This document shows positions 35,743 through 42,692 of a stretch of 64,000 nucleotides of DNA, one piece after another. The notes below the pieces were generated by a model. It had not been told where the DNA came from and did no database searches. It saw only the letters and a program-made list of their open reading frames with translations. The DNA is from JBKHAJ01 sp964641125 (GTDB lineage Bacteria > Spirochaetota > Spirochaetia > SPDA01 > CAZSGZ01): positions 8,879 through 72,878 of the forward strand of contig CAZXMO010000007.1 in NCBI GenBank assembly GCA_964641125.1, in the 5' to 3' direction. Both the position numbers and the translations under genes were made by a program. Within the stretch, counting starts at the first letter, position 1. Every line of letters begins with the position of its first letter.

Positions 35743-36204
35743 ATGTCCGATAGATATGAGCATACCCGCCGCCCCACAGCCGTCTCCGGCGAAGCTGCCG
35801 GGGTCCGCACGATTATGCGGAACGTCTAAATATGGATGACCGTGGGCCTCGCTCTGACAGGGGTGGTGGCATACGCGGTCAGCAACAACACGGCCTTTGT
35901 CCGGACCCTTATCCAGAATCAGATGCTCTTCTTCGTGCTCTTTATCGCGGAGATAGGGCTGGTCATATACCTGTCGGCCCGGATCATGAAGATGAGCCCG
36001 GCGGCGGCTACCTTGAGCTTCGCGGTGTTTCTGGGTCTTACCGCCTACGATACCCAACGGATAAAAAGGATGAGCGACGAGATGAGCGGCCAGGTGGGGG
36101 AGGTAATGTATTTGAAGCTCTCCATTATAGGGGCCCTCAAGCTCTACCTGGATTCCATCAATCTGTTCTTGTTCTTTCTGCGTATTTTCGGCCGGAGGAA
36201 TTAA
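35743..36204 (+). pseudogene. Bax-inhibitor-1 (YccA/BI-1) family gene, broken by a stop codon and an internal deletion
   Basis: After an excellent AAGGAGGAGAG site, ATG 35743 opens a frame of 28 codons ending IMRNV, then TAA (35827-35829), then continues in the same frame as IWMTVGLALTGVVAYAVSNN to the natural stop at 36204. BI-1 proteins usually have Tyr at the stop position. The remaining protein also jumps near 36030 from the third helix (ARIMKMSPAAATLSFAVF) straight to the last one (LGLTAYDTQRIKRM). About 85-90 residues that normally form the central helices are missing, without loss of frame. The C-terminus (DSINLFLFFLRIFG) is normal. Sequencing error could explain the stop but not easily the deletion. 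Confidence 0.75.
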
Positions 36205-36374
36205 GCCTGTTCGACAAAATACGGACACACGTAGACAACGATCTCGAAGCAGCCTCCGTTCACCGACTCGTGATCATGGAGGGAATCGGTAAAGCGTTTC
36301 TTCAAGGGACAGCGGTCTACCTTCCGGCACAGGGGGCAGGCGCCGGTTTCGCGGGGACTGAAGATCACCTTCAC
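36201..36374 (-). CDS. Small Cys-rich (zinc-ribbon-like) protein coupled to rpiB
   Basis: A 57-residue protein whose GTG start (36372-36374) overlaps the rpiB stop TGA in a GTGA arrangement, a strong sign of translational coupling. It contains CPLC (C13, C16), C22, C42 and C52, with basic residues between (RKVDRCPLKKRF), suggesting a small metal-binding knuckle. Its stop overlaps that of the convergent BI-1 remnant. I do not recognise a family. Confidence 0.6.
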   Translation of the reverse strand: MKVIFSPRETGACPLCRKVDRCPLKKRFTDSLHDHESVNGGCFEIVVYVCPYFVEQA

Positions 36375-36823
36375 GATTCCGAATCCTCGAGCTTCATGAT
36401 TTTATCCACTCTGCGCTGATGCCGATCCTCTCCCTCGAAACGGGAGGTAATAAATGTCTTGACGATCTCTTCGGGGGGTGCCGGAAACTCCAACCTGCCC
36501 CCGAGGGCGATAAAGTTGGCGTTATTATGGGCCCGGGCCTTTTCCGCGGTAAAGAGGTCGTGTACGAGGGCGCACCGGATGCCGCGGATCTTATTGGCGG
36601 ATATGGAAATACCGATCCCGGTCCCGCAGCTCAAGATACCGAACTCGTACCCACCCTTCTTGAACTCGGCGCAGGTGACCTCCGCCATATCGGGATAATC
36701 CACGGCGTCTTCGCTGTCGATTCCCATGTTCACTACCTCATAGCTTTCATCTTCCAAGAACTTGACGAGTCTGCGCTTGAGGTCCACCGCACCGTGATCA
36801 TTACCGATTACTACCTTTTTCAT
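36371..36823 (-). CDS. rpiB: Ribose-5-phosphate isomerase B
   Basis: A 150-residue RpiB/LacA/LacB-family isomerase that interconverts ribose-5-phosphate and ribulose-5-phosphate (pentose phosphate pathway). Motifs are VIGNDHGAVDLK, the active-site stretch GILSCGTGIGISISANK with the catalytic Cys, and ALVHDLFTAEKARAHNNAN. It has the usual family length. It is transcribed divergently from glpK and followed by a coupled 57-residue Cys-rich protein. Confidence 0.95.
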   Translation of the reverse strand: MKKVVIGNDHGAVDLKRRLVKFLEDESYEVVNMGIDSEDAVDYPDMAEVTCAEFKKGGYEFGILSCGTGIGISISANKIRGIRCALVHDLFTAEKARAHNNANFIALGGRLEFPAPPEEIVKTFITSRFEGEDRHQRRVDKIMKLEDSES

Positions 36824-36831
36824 GCCTTCTC

Positions 36832-36860
36832 ATTGTACGGTTTTCCCGCGGCAGTATCAA
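36832..36860 (-). promoter_or_regulatory. Promoter of rpiB
   Basis: TTGATA (36855-36860) - 17 bp - TACAAT (36832-36837) on the minus strand. Only 8 nt (gagaaggc) separate the -10 from the ATG, so the mRNA may be leaderless. Confidence 0.55.
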
Positions 36861-36883
36861 CCGAGGAAACGCTCTCCGGAGCC

Positions 36884-36913
36884 TTGTTCTTGTGTACTTT
36901 TTTGTTTTATGCT
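36884..36913 (+). promoter_or_regulatory. Candidate promoter of glpK
   Basis: TTGTTC (36884-36889) - 18 bp - TATGCT (36908-36913). The ATG follows 11 nt after the -10 with no ribosome site between. Confidence 0.4.
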
Positions 36914-36924
36914 GGTTCCTAATT

Positions 36925-38427
36925 ATGAAGCAGGGTTATCTCTTGAGCCTCGATCAGGGTACCACCAGCTCCAGGGCCATAATTTTCAGCACCGACGGAA
37001 TGCTCGTAGCCGGTTCCCAGGAGGAATTCCGCCAGATCTTTCCCCGCCCCGGCTGGGTAGAGCACGATCCCGGAGAAATCTGGGCGAGCCAATACCGGGT
37101 TATGCAGGAGGCGGTTCGGAAAGCGGGCATCGATCCGAAAGAAATCCGGGCGGTAGGAATCGCCAACCAGCGGGAGACGGTGGTAGCTTGGGACCGGGAT
37201 ACCGGTAAATGTCTGAACAACGCGATAGTATGGCAGTGCCGGAGGACCGAGCCGATGTGCGTCGAGCTGAGGCGTGATCCCGATCTCGTCCGGAAAATAC
37301 GGGAACACACCGGCTTAGTTCTCGACCCCTATTTCTCGGCCACTAAGATGAGGTGGCTCCTGGATAACTCCGTTCAGGTAAAGGACGCCGCCGAACGGGG
37401 CACCCTGGCCCTGGGAACGGTGGATTCATGGCTTTTGTGGAACCTGACCCGCGGGCGGAGCTTCGCCACCGACGTCACCAACGCCTCGAGGACGATGCTC
37501 TTCAATATAACCACCGGGACCTGGGACGCGGAGCTCTGCGAGCGGTTCGGTATAAATCCGGCGTATCTTCCGGATGTCTTGAACTCTTCCGCCTTCTTCG
37601 GAGAGCTCGATGAGGTTTTTTTCGGCCACCGGGGGATTCCGGTAACCGGTATCGCCGGGGACCAGCAGGCGGCCCTCTTCGGGCAGGCCTGTTTTACCCG
37701 GGGGATGGTGAAGAACACCTACGGAACCGGGTGTTTTATCGTCATCAACACCGGCGAGGAGATGACCCCCGCGCCGAAGGGGCTGGTTACAACGGTGGCC
37801 TGGAAGATAGGTCCTAAGCCTGTGTACGCCTTCGAGGGGAGTATTTTTTCCGCCGGCGCGGCCGTGCAGTGGCTCCGGGACGAGATGGGTCTTATCGAGA
37901 CGGCGGGGGAGTCGGAAAAGATCGCGGCCTCGGTTCCCGATGCGGGGGGGCTCTACTTCGTTCCCGCCTTCGTCGGTCTGGGCTCACCCTACTGGGACGC
38001 CTCCGCCCGGGGAACCATGTTCGGAATCACCCGGGGTACCGGCAGGTCCCACGTGGTGCGGGCGGCCCTCGAGGCGATCGCCTACCAGACCCGGGATGTT
38101 ATCGACGCCGCGGTGAAAGAAGGCAGTGTTATCGTCGAGGAGCTCCGCGCCGATGGGGGCGCTTCGGCCAATGATTTCTTGATGCAGTTCCAGGCGGACA
38201 TCCTCAAGGCCCCGGTAGTCCGCCCCTTAGTAACCGAGACGACCGCCTTAGGAGCCGCTTTTTTGGCCGGCCTCGCCACGGAGGTCTATGGGGGTTTGGA
38301 TGAGATTGCGGATCTCTGGAAGCGAAACAGGGAGTTTCGACCGCGGATGGATTCGGAGGACGCTGATCGGAGCTACGGGCTGTGGCGCCGGGCGGTGGAG
38401 AGGTCCTTGGAATGGGAAGAAAGATGA
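36925..38427 (+). CDS. glpK: Glycerol kinase
   Basis: A 500-residue FGGY kinase making sn-glycerol-3-phosphate. The N-terminus YLLSLDQGTTSSRAIIF is the glycerol-kinase phosphate-binding motif. Other family blocks are NQRETVVAWDRDTG, GTVDSWLLWNLT, VTGIAGDQQAALFGQ, KNTYGTGCF and DGGASANDFLMQFQ. Start ATG 36925 is set by the family N-terminus; the earlier in-frame ATG at 36892 adds a hydrophobic, non-homologous leader. Its stop overlaps the histidine kinase start (ATGA). Confidence 0.96.
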   Translation: MKQGYLLSLDQGTTSSRAIIFSTDGMLVAGSQEEFRQIFPRPGWVEHDPGEIWASQYRVMQEAVRKAGIDPKEIRAVGIANQRETVVAWDRDTGKCLNNAIVWQCRRTEPMCVELRRDPDLVRKIREHTGLVLDPYFSATKMRWLLDNSVQVKDAAERGTLALGTVDSWLLWNLTRGRSFATDVTNASRTMLFNITTGTWDAELCERFGINPAYLPDVLNSSAFFGELDEVFFGHRGIPVTGIAGDQQAALFGQACFTRGMVKNTYGTGCFIVINTGEEMTPAPKGLVTTVAWKIGPKPVYAFEGSIFSAGAAVQWLRDEMGLIETAGESEKIAASVPDAGGLYFVPAFVGLGSPYWDASARGTMFGITRGTGRSHVVRAALEAIAYQTRDVIDAAVKEGSVIVEELRADGGASANDFLMQFQADILKAPVVRPLVTETTALGAAFLAGLATEVYGGLDEIADLWKRNREFRPRMDSEDADRSYGLWRRAVERSLEWEER

Positions 38428-41400
38428 CGGCGAAAACTCCCGGTAAGGCGCGCTCTTTACCGGGGTTTTTATGGATTACAACGGTGGGTTCTCTCCCCGT
38501 CCTTGCCGTAATCGCGGTGGTCGCGTTCTTATTCTGCCGCATCCATTTACGGACCGGCAGGGATATAATCCTCAACAACGAGCTCCAGAACACCGCTTTA
38601 GAGACCAGGCTCCTCGAGAGGAGCTTCGTCAATGCCGTGGAGGACATCCTCTACATTTCCCGGCTCGGGGATCTCATCAACCTGAGGGGAGAACCCTTAG
38701 GTACCGAAAATGTCGGACGGATCGGACCGATCTACAGGTCGTTCATCGCGCGTAAGCTCGTGTACGAGAATATGAGAATCCTCGATTCCATGGGGAAGGA
38801 GCTCATCAGGGTAGAATACAACGACGGAAGTCCCCGGATTGTTTCTCCGGGAGAGCTCGGGGATAAGAGCGGGCGATACTACTTCCAGAGCGCCCGAAAT
38901 CTTAAAGAAGGGGATATCTACATATCTCCCCTCGATCGGACCTCGGGGCGCAACGGAGAAGGCGGTATTCCGGTTATACGCTTAGCGACCCCGGTCTTCT
39001 CGCGGGATGAGCTTTTCGGGATCGTCGTCCTCGATCTCCGGGGAGCGAATATCCTCGATGCGATCGCCGAGGCCCGGAATTACAGCTACGGCGAATTGCT
39101 CCTCGCGAACGAGGAGAGTTTCTGGCTCTTTTCCGGCGGTGATAATCCCTCTTGGGAGTTCGTCCGGGAAGAGGAGATACTCGAAGAGCTCCCCGAGGGG
39201 GTTTGGGAAACGATTTGGGACCTCGGTGAGGGGTACCGGTATACCGGGGGAAACCTCACGGTAGTCCGGACCGTCTTTCCTCTCGTTACGGCGGAGCGGG
39301 AGTACCTGCGCAGGGGCGTCGAAGCGGACTTCTCGAGTACTTTCCAGGGATATCGCTACATGATCAAGCTCGTTTCCTTCGTTCCCGAGGATGTCTTCCG
39401 AGACCGGAATCGGCCCTTTAGAACCAGGACACTGATAACGGCGTCGGCAATAGCGGTACTCGGGTTCTTTCTTATCTTTCTCCTCGTCTGGATGCGTTCG
39501 AAGAGAATAGCGGCGGAGAAAGACGTCCTCGAGCAGGCGGGGATATTCCGGCTCAATCCGGCTCCCGTAATCAAAACCGACCGGGCGGGAAGAATTCTCA
39601 GCACAAACCCCGCCGCGGTCAGGACCATTCCCGAGGATCTCCTCGGGAAACCGGTGGAGGATATTCTCCACGGATACGGAGAAGCTGAGCAGGAGGATTT
39701 GATTCGCCGCGGATATACGCAGTTCGAGGATGTCCGGCTGGGGAGGACCCACCTCTACACGGGTATTATGGAGGCCTCGGGCGCGGCGATGTTCTTCTAC
39801 GGGACCGATATATCGGGCAGTAAAAAGGCGGAGAGAGAGCTGATCCTCCTCTCCTATGCCGTTGAGCAGAGCGCGAATACCATCGTGATAACCGGTCCGG
39901 ACGGATCCATCGTCTTTGCCAACAAAGCCTTCACCCGTACCACCGGGTACACCCTCGACGAAGCCTTGGGAGAGAACCCGAGGATCCTAAAGAGCGGGCA
40001 TCAGCCCGATGAGTACTACGCGGACCTGTGGACGACCATAACCGGCGGGCGGGTGTGGCACGGGGAGTTCCATAACCGGAGGAAGGACGGCTCTACCTAT
40101 TGGGAAGAGGCGGTTATTTCCCCGATCAAGGACGAGTCGGGAAGGATTATCAACTATCTCGCGGTCAAAGAGGACATAACCCAGCGGCGGCGGGCCGAGG
40201 AGGAGCTGAGGAAGGCAAAGGAAGAGGCCGAAGCCGCCAACCGGATGAAGAGCGAGTTCCTGGCCAATATGTCCCACGAAATCCGTACCCCCATGAACGC
40301 GATCCTCGGCTTTACCGAGCTCCTCTTAGAGGAGGAGTCCACTGCCGAGAAAAGTGAGAAACTCGACATCATCAAGAAGTCGGGGAAAAATCTTCTCAAT
40401 CTTCTCAACGATATCTTGGACTTTTCCAAGATCGAGGCGGGAAAGCTCAAGATCGAGCCGGGTTACTTCAGCTTGCGGAAGGCTTTGGAGCATGTCGTGT
40501 CCATGTACGAGCCGGTGGCCGGGGAAAAGAACCTCACCTTTCACTCCATACTCGACGGCGATCTTCCCGGAGTTGTCTACGGGGACGAGCTGAGACTCTC
40601 TCAGATAATCATCAACATCGTGAGCAACGCGGTCAAGTTTACCGAAAGCGGCGGAGTGACCCTTCGATGCAGCTATGTCCGGCCCGAAGCAATTATTACC
40701 GTCGCCGACACGGGCATAGGGATATCCGAGGAAAAGCTGTCTTCGATTTTTTCCCCCTTCGAGCAGGCCGACAGCTCCACCGAACGCAAGTACGGGGGTA
40801 CCGGCCTGGGATTGGCCGTTTCCAAGCGTCTCGCCGAGATGATGGGGGGACGCATCCATGTTCAGAGCACTCCCGGAGAGGGCTCGGTCTTTACTCTGAC
40901 CGTGGATTTGCCGCCGATGGGAACCGAAGGAGGGGATGCGGGGGAAAATGCGGGAGGCCCCGACGGGGAAGCCACGGTACGGAGGTGGTTCGATTCCCTC
41001 GAGGGGGACCGTGAGCTCGAGGCTATCCTCGAAGACAGCTTTTTGGAGCTCCGAGCCAAGACAGAGCGTCTCGAGGACGCCGTACTCAAGCGGCGGGCCG
41101 CGGACATCCGCTTTATTGCCCACGATTTCAAGGGTTTCTCCGGGAATCTGAATATGACCGAGATTTACACCCAGGTTGCCGCCGTCGAAAAGGAGGCCCG
41201 GTCCGCATCCCCCGATTACGAGGCGATCGCACACCGTAGTGAAATAGTGCGCGGTATCGTCTCTTCGATTCCCGACAGATACTTTGCCGAACGGAAGCGG
41301 GGTTTCTTCGATATTGGAAAGATAAATCCCGATTTCTCCATTCTCCTTGCTGAAGACAATCAGCTCAATCAGAAACTTATCCTTACCTATTTGAATGGGA

Positions 41401-41963
41401 TAAATCTGACCGCGACGGTCGTGGAAAACGGACAACGCGCTCTAGAGGAACTGAAACGGGGTGATTACGATCTTCTCCTCCTGGATATGCAGATGCCGGT
41501 GATGGACGGTGAAGAAACCATTCAAACGATCCGGAATGATCCCGAGCTCGAAAACCTCTATGTTATCGCCATCACCGCCCACGCCATGAAGGGGGATGCG
41601 GAAAGATACATCAATATGGGATGCGACGACTACCTTGCAAAGCCCGTCGACAGGAAGGTTTTGTTCGAAAAAATACGCCGGAGGATGCGGGACCTAGAGC
41701 GGGAAGAGGCGGAGCCCCGCGATCCGGTCCTCGAGCGCAGGGATCTTGCCGTGGCCTTGAACTATCTCAAGGAAAGCCGGTCGATCTTCGATCCCCGGAA
41801 ACTCGAAACCGTAGCGGAGCTCCTGCGCATCCGGTTTTCCGATCCCGAGCTCAAGGAGATTGCCCGAAGGATCGAGCACGCCGCCGGCGTCTTCGACGAT
41901 CGCGGGGTGGATGAGCTGATCGATCGGCTCGAGGATTATGCGCGAAAATTAGAAGAAGAATGA
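38424..41963 (+). CDS. Hybrid sensor histidine kinase (sensor-PAS-PAS-HisKA-HATPase-HPt-REC)
   Basis: A 1179-residue membrane kinase. Membrane helix 1 (about 17-40) precedes a Cache-like periplasmic sensor of nearly 300 residues, then helix 2 (about 335-357). A degenerate PAS (about 370-465) and a full PAS (about 475-590, GPDGSIVFANKAFTRTTGYT) follow. HisKA carries phospho-acceptor H618 (SHEIRTPMN), and the HATPase domain has DTGIGI and GTGLGLAVSK. An HPt-like helical domain has H900 (AHDFKG). The receiver carries D1021 (LLLDMQMPVMDG), followed by about 75 C-terminal residues. HPt before REC is a less usual order. ATG 38424 overlaps the glpK stop; whether the kinase senses glycerol metabolism is unknown. 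Confidence 0.9.
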   Translation: MTAKTPGKARSLPGFLWITTVGSLPVLAVIAVVAFLFCRIHLRTGRDIILNNELQNTALETRLLERSFVNAVEDILYISRLGDLINLRGEPLGTENVGRIGPIYRSFIARKLVYENMRILDSMGKELIRVEYNDGSPRIVSPGELGDKSGRYYFQSARNLKEGDIYISPLDRTSGRNGEGGIPVIRLATPVFSRDELFGIVVLDLRGANILDAIAEARNYSYGELLLANEESFWLFSGGDNPSWEFVREEEILEELPEGVWETIWDLGEGYRYTGGNLTVVRTVFPLVTAEREYLRRGVEADFSSTFQGYRYMIKLVSFVPEDVFRDRNRPFRTRTLITASAIAVLGFFLIFLLVWMRSKRIAAEKDVLEQAGIFRLNPAPVIKTDRAGRILSTNPAAVRTIPEDLLGKPVEDILHGYGEAEQEDLIRRGYTQFEDVRLGRTHLYTGIMEASGAAMFFYGTDISGSKKAERELILLSYAVEQSANTIVITGPDGSIVFANKAFTRTTGYTLDEALGENPRILKSGHQPDEYYADLWTTITGGRVWHGEFHNRRKDGSTYWEEAVISPIKDESGRIINYLAVKEDITQRRRAEEELRKAKEEAEAANRMKSEFLANMSHEIRTPMNAILGFTELLLEEESTAEKSEKLDIIKKSGKNLLNLLNDILDFSKIEAGKLKIEPGYFSLRKALEHVVSMYEPVAGEKNLTFHSILDGDLPGVVYGDELRLSQIIINIVSNAVKFTESGGVTLRCSYVRPEAIITVADTGIGISEEKLSSIFSPFEQADSSTERKYGGTGLGLAVSKRLAEMMGGRIHVQSTPGEGSVFTLTVDLPPMGTEGGDAGENAGGPDGEATVRRWFDSLEGDRELEAILEDSFLELRAKTERLEDAVLKRRAADIRFIAHDFKGFSGNLNMTEIYTQVAAVEKEARSASPDYEAIAHRSEIVRGIVSSIPDRYFAERKRGFFDIGKINPDFSILLAEDNQLNQKLILTYLNGINLTATVVENGQRALEELKRGDYDLLLLDMQMPVMDGEETIQTIRNDPELENLYVIAITAHAMKGDAERYINMGCDDYLAKPVDRKVLFEKIRRRMRDLEREEAEPRDPVLERRDLAVALNYLKESRSIFDPRKLETVAELLRIRFSDPELKEIARRIEHAAGVFDDRGVDELIDRLEDYARKLEEE

Positions 41964-41972
41964 GCTATTCAT

Positions 41973-42001
41973 TTGACCCCGCAGGGGCCAGTTAGTATAA
42001 T
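41973..42001 (+). promoter_or_regulatory. Strong promoter of superoxide reductase-rubredoxin, with inverted repeat in the spacer
   Basis: TTGACC (41973-41978) - 17 bp - TATAAT (41996-42001). The spacer side contains CCCC-GCA-GGGG (41977-41987), which overlaps the end of the -35 and may be a regulator site. Confidence 0.75.
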
Positions 42002-42044
42002 TTTAGTATTGTACGTAATTTCAAGTCAGGAAGGAGAGAGAAGT

Positions 42045-42425
42045 ATGGCTAAACAGTTGGAAGTGTATAAATGCGAGCTCTGCGGGAATATCGTGGAGGT
42101 CGTGCACGGGGGTGACGGCGATCTGGTCTGCTGCGGTGAGAAGATGAAGCTCCTCGAGGAGAAGACGGCAGATAAATCCACCGAAAAGCACGTGCCGGTT
42201 ATCGAAAAGATCGACACGGGATACAAGGTGACCGTGGGAACCACCCTGCATCCGATGACCGACGAGCACTACATCGAATGGATCGAGCTTGTCGCCGACG
42301 GCAGGGCGTACCGCCGGTTCTTGAAACCCGGTGACGAGCCCTCCGCCGAATTCTGCGTAGAGGCGTCTTCGGTATACGCCCGGGAGTACTGCAACATACA
42401 CAGTCTCTGGAAAGGGGATATGTAG
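42045..42425 (+). CDS. Superoxide reductase (desulfoferrodoxin type)
   Basis: A 126-residue desulfoferrodoxin that reduces superoxide to hydrogen peroxide without making oxygen. Center I is a desulforedoxin-like FeCys4 site: C10, C13, C29 and C30. Center II ligands can all be placed: E47, H49 (EKHVP), H69 (TTLHPM), H75 (DEHYIEW), C116 and H119 (CNIHSLWKG). ATG 42045 follows AGGAAGGAGAG; the upstream in-frame extension is not homologous. It is paired with rubredoxin, its usual electron donor, and driven by a near-consensus promoter. Confidence 0.95.
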   Translation: MAKQLEVYKCELCGNIVEVVHGGDGDLVCCGEKMKLLEEKTADKSTEKHVPVIEKIDTGYKVTVGTTLHPMTDEHYIEWIELVADGRAYRRFLKPGDEPSAEFCVEASSVYAREYCNIHSLWKGDM

Positions 42426-42451
42426 CAATCCAAATTATAAGGAGTTAGAGT

Positions 42452-42610
42452 ATGAAGAAATATGTGTGCGATATCTGCGGTTACGTCTACGATCCCGCCG
42501 AGGGAGATCCCGACAACGGGGTAGAGCCGGGGACCGCCTTCGAAGACGTACCCGAAGACTGGGTCTGCCCGGTTTGCGGAGCCTCGAAAGACGATTTTTC
42601 GGAAGCGTAA
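42452..42610 (+). CDS. Rubredoxin
   Basis: A 52-residue rubredoxin with one Fe(Cys)4 site: C6-x2-C9 (CDICGY) and C39-x2-C42 (CPVCGA). The conserved YDPAEGDPDNG loop and EDWVCP stretch are present. Start ATG 42452 with GGAG 8 nt upstream. It lies 26 nt after superoxide reductase and is inferred to be its electron donor. A strong terminator follows. Confidence 0.95.
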   Translation: MKKYVCDICGYVYDPAEGDPDNGVEPGTAFEDVPEDWVCPVCGASKDDFSEA

Positions 42611-42635
42611 GCCCGAATCAAACAATAATTATCGA

Positions 42636-42661
42636 CCGCCGCGTACCGCGGCGGTTTTTTG
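42636..42661 (+). terminator. Terminator of the superoxide reductase-rubredoxin operon
   Basis: Perfect 8-bp stem (ccgccgcg 42636-42643, cgcggcgg 42647-42654), 3-nt loop, followed by seven Ts. Confidence 0.93.
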
Positions 42662-42692
42662 TCGGTGCGCCCGGCGAGCGGGCCGCTGTCTT

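Noticed and set aside
35827..35829. Recoding (selenocysteine, pyrrolysine or readthrough) at the TAA in the BI-1 gene
   Set aside because: TAA is not a codon for known amino-acid recoding of this kind, and the gene also has an internal deletion.
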